DNA of 64,000 nucleotides, taken from Pseudobacteroides cellulosolvens ATCC 35603 = DSM 2933 (GTDB lineage: Bacteria; Bacillota; Clostridia; Acetivibrionales; DSM-2933). Location of the stretch: positions 372,001-436,000 of the forward strand of contig NZ_LGTC01000001.1 in assembly GCF_001262605.1 (NCBI RefSeq). Reading direction: 5' to 3'. Shown piece by piece: positions 30,326-39,062 of the stretch. The translations under genes and the position numbers were made by a program. The notes beneath the pieces are model-generated. The model did no database searches, had not been told where the DNA came from, and worked only from the letters and a program-made list of their open reading frames with translations. Within the stretch, counting starts at the first letter, position 1. Every line of letters starts with the position of its first letter.

Positions 30326-30549
30326 ATTTGATATTCGCTTTCTAAGTGTATGTGAGAATATAACTGCAGTCATTTTTTTACAGCAGGGATTATATTCGAT
30401 TTACACCATCTTGTTTTCTGCTAACACATTATGGATGACATTATATCATTTACATCATTCCGTTGGAATAATAGGTTCAAAGTATTTGTAGTTTAAAAAT
30501 TTCATGAGAATTGAAAGTGATTTTGTTATATGCAGGTACAAGCACTTAA

Positions 30550-30576
30550 ACTACGTAAGTCACATAACATATACTA
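30550..30576 (+). promoter_or_regulatory. Candidate sigma-K/sigma-E-type promoter of dpaA
   Basis: AC at 30550-30551, 16 bp, then CATATACTA at 30568-30576, 29 bp before the dpaA start. This matches the AC-N16-CATAnnnTA pattern of mother-cell sporulation sigma factors, consistent with dipicolinate synthesis there. Confidence 0.4.
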
Positions 30577-30604
30577 GTCACCATAATACCACAGGGGGAT
30601 AAAA

Positions 30605-31477
30605 ATGGGCAGCACAAAATTCACCATTATCGGAGGGGATATAAGAAGCATTAAACTTGCTAATTTAATCGCACTTGAAGGTTACAAGGTTAACATATAT
30701 GGCTTTAACAATGCAAGCTTTAATACAGGTCTGTCGGAAAGCCCGGATATGAATACAGCTGTTGGGGAAGCAGATATTGTTATAGGTCCTCTTCCTTGCT
30801 CTAACGATAATGAAACTATTAATGCACCCTTTCATCAAGGAAAAATATACATAAACGAGGTATTCCAAATAATGAAAAAAAACCAGATTTTCATTGCTGG
30901 AAGAGTAAGCGGAAAGGTACAGCATTTAGCACAAATCTATAACGTTAATACAATTGATATACTTGAAAGAGAGGATATGGCTATTCTAAATGCAATTCCT
31001 ACTGCGGAAGGAGCAATACAGATTGCGATGGAGGAAATGCCTATAACTCTCCATGACAGCAAATGTGTTATACTTGGGTTTGGAAGAATTGGCAAGATAC
31101 TTGCAAAAATGCTTTATGCACTCGGGGCAGATGTATATGTTGAGGCAAGAAAGTTCTCAGATATAGCATGGATTAAAAGTTATGGTTATAAACCTGTATT
31201 ATTGAACAATATTGACAGCATTATTCCTCAGGCAGATGCTATTTTTAATACAATACCAAGTATTATTTTAGATGAGAGTAAATTAAAGCTTGTAAATAAA
31301 GACTGTTTAATCATAGATTTAGCCTCTAAGCCTGGGGGAGTAGACTTTGATAAGGCCAAGGGAATTGGTGTAAAAGCTATATGGGCTTTATCCCTTCCTG
31401 GTAAGGTTGCTCCCATAACTGCTGCTAAGTTTATAAAAGAAACTGTTTTTAATATTATAGGCGAGTTGGGGGTATAG
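30605..31477 (+). CDS. dpaA: Dipicolinate synthase subunit A
   Basis: 290 residues. DpaA with DpaB oxidises dihydroxytetrahydrodipicolinate to dipicolinic acid, the spore-core calcium chelator. N-terminal DpaA_N domain (FTIIGGDIRSIKLANLIALEG) and a second Rossmann domain with VILGFGRIGKILAKML. Full length. The start follows AGGGGG. The partner gene begins 3 bp later but is truncated, so the pair as written may be inactive. Confidence 0.93.
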   Translation: MGSTKFTIIGGDIRSIKLANLIALEGYKVNIYGFNNASFNTGLSESPDMNTAVGEADIVIGPLPCSNDNETINAPFHQGKIYINEVFQIMKKNQIFIAGRVSGKVQHLAQIYNVNTIDILEREDMAILNAIPTAEGAIQIAMEEMPITLHDSKCVILGFGRIGKILAKMLYALGADVYVEARKFSDIAWIKSYGYKPVLLNNIDSIIPQADAIFNTIPSIILDESKLKLVNKDCLIIDLASKPGGVDFDKAKGIGVKAIWALSLPGKVAPITAAKFIKETVFNIIGELGV

Positions 31478-31480
31478 GAT

Positions 31481-31777
31481 ATGTTGCTTCAAGGAATAAA
31501 GGTTGGCCTTGCCATGACAGGGTCTTTTTGTACAATTGGAAAAATTGTTCCTGAAATTGAAAAGTTGGTTTCAGAAGGAGCAGAGGTTTTCCCAATATTA
31601 TCGAATATTGTTGATGAAATTGATACCAGATTCGGTACAGCCAAGGATCTGAAAGACAAATTAAAGGCTATTACAGGAAAGGATCCTATGACAACAATAA
31701 AAGAAGTTGAACCTATAGGGCCAAAAGGCTATCTGGATGTTTTGGTTATTGCTCCGTGTACAGGGAATACACATTAA
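31481..31777 (+). pseudogene. dpaB: Dipicolinate synthase subunit B, truncated
   Basis: 98 residues matching the N-terminal half of the DpaB flavoprotein (LLQGIKVGLAMTGSFCTIGK, then LVIAPCTGNT). The family is about 195-200 residues. Here the frame stops two codons after the PCTGNT flavin-binding loop, and none of the three downstream frames resumes the family sequence before the nrtR promoter, which begins 36 bp later. This is a physical loss of the 3' half, not a simple frameshift: a recombination junction or a misassembly. If real, a second dpaB copy or an Etf-type substitute would be needed for dipicolinate. Confidence 0.8.
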
Positions 31778-31812
31778 GTGCAAAAATTAATTATAATCTT
31801 ATATAAAAAGCA

Positions 31813-31868
31813 TTGACAATTTAGTGGGTAAAGTAATATAATGATATTAACAAATTGATAATAACAAA
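31813..31868 (+). promoter_or_regulatory. Promoter and putative NrtR operator of nrtR-pncA-pncB-kptA
   Basis: TTGACA (31813-31818), 18 bp, TATAAT (31837-31842). The -10 lies in a palindrome-like TAATATAATGATATTA. Two direct repeats TGATAWTAACAAA (31842-31854, 31856-31868; 14-bp period) follow. The layout is nearly identical to 60658-60713. Confidence 0.7.
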
Positions 31869-31895
31869 AAACGAATATTAATAAAGGTGATACTA

Positions 31896-32804
31896 ATGAG
31901 TGAAGATACAGTGTTGAATAAACAAGGGCTTACAGAAGAACAGTTTTTAAATAGTTATGATGCTGCTAAGTATGAGAGACCATCAGTTACCGTTGATATG
32001 CTTATTTTTACAGTTACTGACGAAGAAAAGAAGAACTACAGGAAATTACCTGAAAAAGTTTTAAGGCTTTTGATGATTAAGAGGGGAGATCATCCTTTCA
32101 TTGGACAATGGGCACTTCCCGGAGGTTTTATCAATATGGATGAAAATATAGATGAAGGGGCCTTGAGGGAGCTAAAAGAGGAGACGAACATTGACAATAT
32201 ATATATGGAACAGTTGTATACATGGGGGGATGTAGGAAGAGATCCGAGGACCAGAGTTATAAGTGTTTCATATATGTCGTTGGTAGATAGTAAAACTCTT
32301 GATATCAAAGCAAGTGATGACGCAGACGATGCTAAGTGGTTCACAGTAAAAAGCAAACTTATTAAAGAACAGAAAACTATGACTGAAAATGGATATATAC
32401 TTCACAGGTTAAACAAGCTAAGCCTCAATAGTGATGAAGAAAACTTAACAGCTATTGTAAAAAACATAATAACGGTCCAGGGGAAAATAACAAAAGTAGA
32501 GAGTGAAGTAGTAGAATCCCACGGAATTGCATTTGATCATCCCAAAATAATTCAATACGCAATTGAAAGGTTAAGGAACAAAATTGAGTATACAGGTATT
32601 GCATTTAACCTTATGCCTGAAAAATTTACACTAACCGAGCTCCAGCAAGTTTATGAGGTTATTTTGGATACTGAGCTTCTTAAAGCCAACTTCAGAAGAA
32701 AAATTTCAGATATGGTAGTAGAAACAGACGAGTATACAAAGGACGCAGGCCACAGGCCTTCAAAGCTTTTTAAGTTTAACCCTGACTGGGTGGGAATAGG
32801 TTAG
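31896..32804 (+). CDS. nrtR: NrtR-type NAD-metabolism repressor (Nudix plus winged helix)
   Basis: 302 residues. N-terminal Nudix domain with a nearly complete box (GGFINMDENIDEG followed by RELKEETNI) and a C-terminal winged-helix domain (LTELQQVYEVILDTELLKANFRRKI) in the arrangement of the NrtR family, whose members sense ADP-ribose or NAD-related nucleotides. ATG 31896 has AAAGGTG at 31883-31889. It is the first gene of an operon with pncA, pncB and kptA, so autoregulation through the upstream repeats is likely. The intact Nudix box suggests that hydrolase activity may be retained. Confidence 0.9.
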   Translation: MSEDTVLNKQGLTEEQFLNSYDAAKYERPSVTVDMLIFTVTDEEKKNYRKLPEKVLRLLMIKRGDHPFIGQWALPGGFINMDENIDEGALRELKEETNIDNIYMEQLYTWGDVGRDPRTRVISVSYMSLVDSKTLDIKASDDADDAKWFTVKSKLIKEQKTMTENGYILHRLNKLSLNSDEENLTAIVKNIITVQGKITKVESEVVESHGIAFDHPKIIQYAIERLRNKIEYTGIAFNLMPEKFTLTELQQVYEVILDTELLKANFRRKISDMVVETDEYTKDAGHRPSKLFKFNPDWVGIG

Positions 32805-32863
32805 ATCATTGTAAATGGTAGCTGAGATTATTGTGTTTATCAAATAGAAGGGAGATGTATTTT

Positions 32864-33535
32864 ATGAAAAATTTAAATAAGGACGATTTTATAAAAAGGA
32901 GCACAGACACATTAGGAGAGATGTTTGATATGCTGACAAAGCTTCCGGTTATAAGATTTAAAGATTTGCAGATAGAAAAAACTGCACTTGTTATTGTGGA
33001 TATGATTAATGGATTTGCCAGGGAAGGTGCATTAAAAAGCCCAAGAGTTGAGGGAGTTATACCTGAGATTGAAAAAATGTCAAAGGCTTGTGATGAAATG
33101 GGGATTAAAAAGCTTGCATTTGCAGACTGTCATACCGATGAGTCACCTGAGTTCGGTTCGTATCCAGTCCACTGCATGGCAGGAACCAGCGAATGGGAAA
33201 TAGTTGATGAGCTTAAGGAAATCGGTGGGTATAAACTTATACCAAAGAATTCCACTAATGGATTTATTGAAGATGAGTTCCAAAGCTGGCTGGAAGAAAA
33301 CAAAGACATAGATACATTTGTAGTTACAGGCGATTGTACAGATATATGTGTTCAGCAGTTTGCAACAACATTAAAGACATGGTTTAACAAACAAAACAAG
33401 AAGTCCAGGGTTATAATTCCCGTAAACGCAGTACAAACCTATGACTTAGGCATGCACAATGGTGATTTGATGCAGGTTATGGCACTTTATAATATGACAA
33501 TAAACGGGGTAGAAATTGTAGGAGGTATAGAATAA
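32864..33535 (+). CDS. pncA: Nicotinamidase-like isochorismatase-family hydrolase
   Basis: 223 residues of the isochorismatase/nicotinamidase fold. Catalytic triad positions are visible: Asp in LVIVDMINGF and Cys162 in TGDCTDICVQQF, with metal-site-like residues in FADCHTD. The product would be nicotinate from nicotinamide, feeding the next gene. ATG 32864 is favoured by AAGGGAG nine bases upstream; ATG 32855 would touch that site. The stop codon overlaps the pncB start (TAATG). Confidence 0.88.
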   Translation: MKNLNKDDFIKRSTDTLGEMFDMLTKLPVIRFKDLQIEKTALVIVDMINGFAREGALKSPRVEGVIPEIEKMSKACDEMGIKKLAFADCHTDESPEFGSYPVHCMAGTSEWEIVDELKEIGGYKLIPKNSTNGFIEDEFQSWLEENKDIDTFVVTGDCTDICVQQFATTLKTWFNKQNKKSRVIIPVNAVQTYDLGMHNGDLMQVMALYNMTINGVEIVGGIE

Positions 33536-34974
33536 TGAATAAAATGAATTTGACAATGCTTACGGATTTTTATGAGCTCACTATGGCCAACGGTTATTTT
33601 GAAAATGGATTGAAGGATAAATGTGCTTATTTCGACATGTTTTTCAGGAAAATTCCTGATAACGGCGGCTTTGCCATAATGGCTGGAGTCCAGCAATTAA
33701 TTGAGTATATAAAAAGTATCAGGTTTGAAGAAAAGGACATTGAGTACTTAAGAAGTAAAAACATCTTTAATGAACAATTTCTGGAGTATCTTAAAAACTT
33801 TAAGTTCAGCTGTGATGTATGGGCTATTCCTGAAGGGACCCCTATATTTCCGAATGAACCTATTTTGACAATAAGAGGTCCTGTAATAGAAGCACAGTTT
33901 ATTGAAACAATGGTGCTCCTTACAATAAATCATCAGAGCCTTATTGCTACAAAGTCCAACAGAATTGTGAGAGCTGCTGCGGGCAGGGAAGTTATGGAGT
34001 TTGGCTCGCGAAGGGCACAGGGTTATGACGGTGCGATATATGGAGCAAGAGCTGCGTACATCGGCGGTTGTGTTGGTACAGCATGTACCATAGGTGATAG
34101 TGAATTTGGAATTCCTGCAATAGGAACTATGGCTCACAGCTGGATTCAGATGTTTCCAAATGAGATTGAGGCTTTCAGAGCTTATGCAAGAACATATCCA
34201 GACAATTGCACCTTGCTTGTAGATACATACAATGTGCTAAAGTCGGGCGTACCTAATGCAATTAAGGTATTTAATGAAGAAATTGTTTCTAAGGGTTTCA
34301 GGCCTAAAGGAATAAGGATAGACTCAGGTGATATAACATACTTATCCAGGGAAGCAAGAAAGATGCTGGATGAAGCGGGTTTTACAGATTGTAAAATTGT
34401 GGCTTCCAATTCACTTGATGAGTACATTATTCGGGACATATTAACGCAGGGAGCACAGGTGGACCTCTTTGGAGTAGGCGAAAGGCTTATAACTTCAAAA
34501 TCCGAGCCTGTATTTGGAGGAGTTTACAAGCTTGTTGCTGTAAATGAAAACGGTAAACTATTGCCTAAAATAAAACTGAGTGAGAATGTGGGTAAGATTA
34601 CTAATCCAGGATTTAAGCAAACATGGAGACTGTATGACAAGGCGTCGGGAAAGGCGATAGCAGATGTCTTAACAGAGTTTGACGAGATCATAGATGAAAA
34701 CAAGCCTTATGAATTATTTGATCCCGAATATACCTGGAAAAGAAAAACGGTTACCAATTTTGAGGCGAAAAAGCTCCTTACCAGGATATTTGATAAAGGT
34801 GAATGTGTTTATGAAAGTCCTAACCTTAAAGACATTAAGGATTACTGTAAAGAACAGGTAGATACCTTGTGGGATGAGGTTAAGAGATTTGAAAATCCTC
34901 ACAAGTACTATGTTGATTTATCAGTATCTATATGGCAAATGAAGGAAAGACTTCTTAAGGAGTTTTCAGTTTAG
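33535..34974 (+). CDS. pncB: Nicotinate phosphoribosyltransferase
   Basis: 479 residues converting nicotinate plus PRPP to nicotinate mononucleotide, the committed step of the Preiss-Handler salvage route. Signatures: LTDFYELTMANGYF, EFGSRRAQGYDGA, GTMAHSWIQMF with the phosphohistidine region, and GIRIDSGDITYLSR. Translationally coupled to pncA. Full length for the long Gram-positive form. Confidence 0.96.
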   Translation: MNKMNLTMLTDFYELTMANGYFENGLKDKCAYFDMFFRKIPDNGGFAIMAGVQQLIEYIKSIRFEEKDIEYLRSKNIFNEQFLEYLKNFKFSCDVWAIPEGTPIFPNEPILTIRGPVIEAQFIETMVLLTINHQSLIATKSNRIVRAAAGREVMEFGSRRAQGYDGAIYGARAAYIGGCVGTACTIGDSEFGIPAIGTMAHSWIQMFPNEIEAFRAYARTYPDNCTLLVDTYNVLKSGVPNAIKVFNEEIVSKGFRPKGIRIDSGDITYLSREARKMLDEAGFTDCKIVASNSLDEYIIRDILTQGAQVDLFGVGERLITSKSEPVFGGVYKLVAVNENGKLLPKIKLSENVGKITNPGFKQTWRLYDKASGKAIADVLTEFDEIIDENKPYELFDPEYTWKRKTVTNFEAKKLLTRIFDKGECVYESPNLKDIKDYCKEQVDTLWDEVKRFENPHKYYVDLSVSIWQMKERLLKEFSV

Positions 34975-35013
34975 TCATGCTGCAGATGTGGCATTTTGAA
35001 AGAAGGGATAATA

Positions 35014-35550
35014 ATGAATTATGTTGGATTAAGTAAGGAAATATCATATGCTTTAAGGCATGCACCATGGGAGTATGAACTTGAGCTGGATGAAAACGGA
35101 GCTGTAGATGTTCAGCAGCTTATTGACTCGTTAAGAGAAGATACAAAATGGCAGTTTGTAACCATTAAAGATATTTTGAAGTCTATGGAGTTATCGGATA
35201 AAAAACGATTTGAAATAAAAGATGGAAAGATCAGAGCTCTTTACGGGCATTCAATACCTCAAAAATTAATTAAAGAACCCCAGGAGCCGCCTGAGATCTT
35301 ATATCATGGAACTGCAAGACGTTTTGTTGAATCCATAATGAAAGATGGGCTTTTGCCAAGGGGGAGGCAGTATGTACATTTGTCCTCGGATACCGCTACA
35401 GCATCAATTGTTGGAAAGAGAAGGGATTCTTCCCCGGTACTTTTAAAAATTTATGCTAAAAAAGCATGGGATGATGGTGCTAAGTTTTACTATGGAAATG
35501 AAACCATTTGGCTTGCAGATAACGTGGATAGCAAATACATAGAGGATTAA
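35014..35550 (+). CDS. kptA: RNA 2'-phosphotransferase (Tpt1/KptA)
   Basis: 178 residues. KptA moves an internal RNA 2'-phosphate to NAD, releasing nicotinamide and ADP-ribose 1''-2'' cyclic phosphate. Conserved sites: LSKEISYALRHAP, LYGHSIPQKL, LYHGTARRFV and RQYVHLSSD. Last gene of the nrtR operon; ATG 35014 follows AAGAAGGG. Placing an NAD-consuming RNA-repair enzyme in an NAD-salvage operon links its by-products (nicotinamide, ADP-ribose phosphate) to PncA and to the ADP-ribose-handling genes near 61 kb. Confidence 0.93.
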   Translation: MNYVGLSKEISYALRHAPWEYELELDENGAVDVQQLIDSLREDTKWQFVTIKDILKSMELSDKKRFEIKDGKIRALYGHSIPQKLIKEPQEPPEILYHGTARRFVESIMKDGLLPRGRQYVHLSSDTATASIVGKRRDSSPVLLKIYAKKAWDDGAKFYYGNETIWLADNVDSKYIED

Positions 35551-35668
35551 TCTGAAAATTATCCACTTTAAAAGTATTAATAGTTTTTTTCTTTGAGCTG
35601 TTGCTTTGACATGCATGCTACGTTTTCCCAATCTTTAATAAAAATATTATAAAGATTAGGTCTTCTTC

Positions 35669-35890
35669 TTAATTATAATTTCGCACTGGTTTGTACTTTA
35701 GAATGTAAGTTATGTACAAATCATTATCGTTTAAGCCAACAGTGCTAGCTGCGAGCTGCAATGTGTGCCTGGTACCGCAAAGATAGGCATTTCCATCCTT
35801 ATCCTCTCTGCATCCAGGGTTGTCTAAAATGACTATAATATTAGCCTTTGGGTTTCCCTCACCCCATATAATCCTGGACCTTTTTATGGT
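35669..35890 (-). pseudogene. Uracil-DNA glycosylase remnant
   Basis: A minus-strand open segment without a start codon encodes WGEGNPKANIIVILDNPG followed by EDKDGNAYLCGTRHTLQ, matching the N-terminal active-site region of family-4-like uracil-DNA glycosylases (GE.NP......DNPG.REDK.G). It stops at RNYN after about 70 codons, roughly one third of such a protein. No continuation of the family is visible beyond; another frame reads RRRPNLYNIFIKDWENVACM and ends at NY. The ~420-bp gap between kptA and the EndoQ gene therefore holds a decayed gene. Confidence 0.65.
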
Positions 35891-35975
35891 GTATTATACT
35901 TTAAATAAAGTTTGATTTATGAGTAAATAATAATGCATATTAAGATATAATACTTTTTATAGAAAGGGTTATTTG

Positions 35976-37151
35976 ATGGAAAAATACTTTGTTGACCTGC
36001 ATGTACATATAGGTCGTTCGTCAAATGGAAAAGAGATAAAAAAAGCAACAGCCAATAACTTAACTTTTGAAAACATTGCTCATGACTCATTAACAAAAGG
36101 CATCAACATAATAGGCGTGGTGGACTGTATTTCTCCTTATGTCCTTGAGGATATTGATGAAATGATCGAAAGAAAAGAACTGGTTGAGCTGTCAGAAGGA
36201 GGACTTAAGTATAGGGAAAAGCAGTGTATTATACCCGGTGCTGAGATAGAGACCCATGAGAAACATGGATGTAGTGCACATTCCTTATGCTTTTTTTCTA
36301 CATTAAACAAAATAAAAGCTTTTTCAACAGAAATGAGCAAGCATATGAGGGATATTAGGCAATCAAGCCTTATGAGCAGGCTTACGGGGCAGGGGCTATT
36401 TGACATTGTTGATGGCCTTGGAGGGATTTTGATTCCAGCTCATGCATTTACACCCCATAAGAGTTTTTACGGAAATTGCTGCAGCTCTCTACATGAAATA
36501 TTTAATGACAGATCCTTTTCTAAAATATTCACAGTAGAGCTAGGCCTGAGTGCAGATACAGCCATGGCTAGCCACTTAAGTGAACTGGATGGGAAAACCT
36601 TTATAAGCAATTCCGATGCTCACTCAATTCCTAAAATGGGAAGAGAATATAACATATTTGAGATGGAGAATGCCAACTATAATGAGGTTTTAAAGACATT
36701 GAAAAATGAGGGTGGAAGAAGGATTGCTGCAAATTATGGATTAAATCCGCTGCTCGGAAAATATCACCGTACATTTTGTGATGTTTGCAATAGGGTAGTG
36801 GAGGGAACTCCGCCTGTTTTAAAGTGTCCTGTATCGGATAGACATGCCGTAGTAGTAGGTGTGAGGGATAGGTTGGAACTCATTAGAGATAGGGATGAGC
36901 CCGATATTGATAGTAGGCCGCCATACATATATCAAGTACCATTGGAATTTTTGCCAAAGGTTGGTCCAAAAACAATTGAAAAACTGGTTGACAGCTTTGG
37001 CAGCGAGATGAATGTTTTGCATGATGTTAGCTTTGAAGAACTTGCAAAAGTGGTCAAGGAGGATATAGCGAGGAACATTGTATTGGCAAGGGAAGGCAAG
37101 CTTGGAATCGAGGTTGGCGGAGGCGGTGTTTATGGGAAAATTGAGTTGTAA
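35976..37151 (+). CDS. EndoQ-like PHP-domain DNA endonuclease
   Basis: 391 residues. N-terminal PHP phosphoesterase domain with metal-binding YFVDLHVHIG, IIPGAEIETHEKHG, LIPAHAFTP and ISNSDAHSIPKMG. A zinc-ribbon segment (CDVCNRVVEG, CPVSDRH) and a helix-hairpin-helix-like C-terminus (LPKVGPKTIEKLVDSFGSE) follow. This architecture is that of endonuclease Q, which nicks DNA 5' of deaminated bases such as uracil or hypoxanthine and is mainly archaeal with sporadic bacterial members. ATG 35976 follows AAAGGG. It lies beside a broken uracil-DNA glycosylase gene. Confidence 0.85.
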   Translation: MEKYFVDLHVHIGRSSNGKEIKKATANNLTFENIAHDSLTKGINIIGVVDCISPYVLEDIDEMIERKELVELSEGGLKYREKQCIIPGAEIETHEKHGCSAHSLCFFSTLNKIKAFSTEMSKHMRDIRQSSLMSRLTGQGLFDIVDGLGGILIPAHAFTPHKSFYGNCCSSLHEIFNDRSFSKIFTVELGLSADTAMASHLSELDGKTFISNSDAHSIPKMGREYNIFEMENANYNEVLKTLKNEGGRRIAANYGLNPLLGKYHRTFCDVCNRVVEGTPPVLKCPVSDRHAVVVGVRDRLELIRDRDEPDIDSRPPYIYQVPLEFLPKVGPKTIEKLVDSFGSEMNVLHDVSFEELAKVVKEDIARNIVLAREGKLGIEVGGGGVYGKIEL

Positions 37152-37174
37152 ATTATTGTTTGAGGTTACAAAAC

Positions 37175-37206
37175 CCCACAGATGGTCAACGTCTGCGGGA
37201 TTTTAT
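37175..37206 (+). terminator. Intrinsic terminator after the EndoQ gene
   Basis: Stem CCCACAGA / TCTGCGGG with one mismatch and an ATTTTAT tail. Confidence 0.65.
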
Positions 37207-37339
37207 ATGTCTAGAATGTTGTTGGATTTTAGTAATTATTGTAGAAAAATAGTAGTTAGTATGGTACTATATTAAGGAAGTGAAATGCTATATAAACTTA
37301 TGTTTTACAAAACATACAATGTTTTGAAGGGGTCTAGAG

Positions 37340-37522
37340 ATGAAAGAAAAAAAAGAATCTGATTATGAAAAACAATTAAATACAAAGATTGAAGAGCGGC
37401 TAAGCAAGATGGAAAATTCAGATTATGTATTTGCAAAGCCTTTTAGTAAGAAAGATTATTTAATTACATTTGCAGTTGCTTTTTTCTGCCTTGTACTTAT
37501 AATTATTGGTGCATATCTATAG
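37340..37522 (+). CDS. Small single-pass membrane protein
   Basis: 60 residues: a charged, Lys/Glu-rich N-terminal half (residues 1-38) and one C-terminal helix (LITFAVAFFCLVLIIIGAYL). Good AAGGGG site nine bases upstream. It lies 72 bp before an NCS1-type permease gene and may be a small accessory subunit; that is only a positional guess. Confidence 0.6.
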   Translation: MKEKKESDYEKQLNTKIEERLSKMENSDYVFAKPFSKKDYLITFAVAFFCLVLIIIGAYL

Positions 37523-37594
37523 TTAAAGATTATATAAAAAGTGATAAATCTATAAGATTATGAACACTTTTAATACAGAAAGAGAGATGTCAAA

Positions 37595-39022
37595 GTGGGG
37601 AATAATGTTAATCAAGAAGTAGAAAAAGAGGCAGTCTTCGGAATCGCACCTATACTACAAAACGAGAAAATATATAGTTTTTTTGATGCGTTTTTGGTGC
37701 TGTCAGGCTATTGTATTGCCACATGGAGTTATACTCAGGGGTCGTATCTGGCCACATTGGTAGGTTTTAAACAGTTATTAATCGGGGCTTTTCTGGGAGC
37801 CATTCTTATGCTGGTTATTTACCAGCTTCCAGTTATTTTGTCTGTCAGATATGGTATTGATATATGGATATGGCTGCGGTCTGTTTTTGGACAATTTGGA
37901 GTTAAAGTCATGACAGTCATTATTATTATCATAAATTTTCCATGGTATGCTGTTTGTGCAGACCTCTTTTCATCTTCAATGACAAATCTGGGGACACTTT
38001 TTGGAATAAAAATACCGGATTCATGGCATTCTCTTTTAGGAATTCTATGTGTATTGATTGGAACTTTTATTGCGTATAAAGGAATTGGTGCAATTACATG
38101 GACTACACGCATTTTAGTGCCTTTGCTTTTAGGGGTAGGGGTTATAGTGGTTATAGTAGGGTTTAACGCAGTACCCTTTGATGCAATATGGAATTATAAA
38201 CCTACTAATACGGGATATTCAAAAAATATTATTCCTTATATTATTTCTATAGAAGCCAATTTTGCATTTGTTATCACATTGGTAGGAGGTATGTCAGGAG
38301 TACCAAGGCTTACAAAAAATGAGAATTCAGGGTTTTGGGCAGGAGTACTTGGACAAGGCCTATCAGGTTCCTTTTTCGTTGTTGTTGGTGCAGTGATGTC
38401 AATTGCTATGCAATATGTAACCGGTAAGATGGTAGATGATCCTACAATGATGCTTGCTACTTTATCAGTTCCGGCACTGGCCCTTGCTTCATTGCTGCTG
38501 GTTGCATTTGCAAATATCGGTACACAGGCTGTTGGTTCGTATCTATATGGTGTTATGTTGAAGTCTTCTTTTAAAAAACTGGATTACCGAGTACTTATCA
38601 TGATATTAGCCTTGTACGTAGGCATTCTTTGCCTTTGGGGCAAGATTATTAAATATTTTGGCTCTTTTCTTACAATCAGTGCATGTATCTATGCACCTTT
38701 GGCTGCACTTTTGGTTGTAGATTTCTTCTTTGTTCGCAAACAGAAACTGGCACTTCGTTCGGCATTTGGCATGCCGGGATATCACGCTTATGATTATACA
38801 CGAGGCATCAACTGGATTGGTTTTCTGTGTGTAGGAGCGGGTATCACAATGTCACTTCTTATTTATAACCCGATTAAGGCAGAGGTACATAATATGTTTC
38901 TATTTCGTTTTACACCTACAGGTTTTTCTTTCTTAGGAACCGGAATATTGTATTTCGTTCTTAGCAGGATACCAATTATACGCAAATATCTGCTTCGTGA
39001 CAGGGAAGAACTTACTGTCTAA
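37595..39022 (+). CDS. NCS1-family purine/cytosine permease-like transporter
   Basis: 475 residues with about 12 hydrophobic helices. N-terminal FGIAPILQNEKIYSFFDAFLV and a G-rich first helix, then QLPVILSVRYG and TGKMVDDPTMMLATL in the NCS1 (CodB/Fur4-like) pattern. Likely imports a nucleobase or related compound with a cation. The GTG start is weakly supported. The 25 nt at 37555-37579 upstream closely match 40491-40515 upstream of the rsgA leader. No catabolic gene for the substrate is adjacent. Confidence 0.8.
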   Translation: MGNNVNQEVEKEAVFGIAPILQNEKIYSFFDAFLVLSGYCIATWSYTQGSYLATLVGFKQLLIGAFLGAILMLVIYQLPVILSVRYGIDIWIWLRSVFGQFGVKVMTVIIIIINFPWYAVCADLFSSSMTNLGTLFGIKIPDSWHSLLGILCVLIGTFIAYKGIGAITWTTRILVPLLLGVGVIVVIVGFNAVPFDAIWNYKPTNTGYSKNIIPYIISIEANFAFVITLVGGMSGVPRLTKNENSGFWAGVLGQGLSGSFFVVVGAVMSIAMQYVTGKMVDDPTMMLATLSVPALALASLLLVAFANIGTQAVGSYLYGVMLKSSFKKLDYRVLIMILALYVGILCLWGKIIKYFGSFLTISACIYAPLAALLVVDFFFVRKQKLALRSAFGMPGYHAYDYTRGINWIGFLCVGAGITMSLLIYNPIKAEVHNMFLFRFTPTGFSFLGTGILYFVLSRIPIIRKYLLRDREELTV

Positions 39023-39062
39023 TTGTAGAGTTGAAAAGAAAAAGGTTTGATAAGGGTACATT

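Noticed and set aside
30291..30491. 66-codon plus-strand ORF overlapping the pseudouridine synthase start
   Set aside because: No ribosome binding site, overlaps a clear minus-strand gene, and the composition is not protein-like.
37078..37275. 65-codon ORF overlapping the end of the EndoQ gene
   Set aside because: Out-of-frame shadow of the EndoQ gene running through its terminator.
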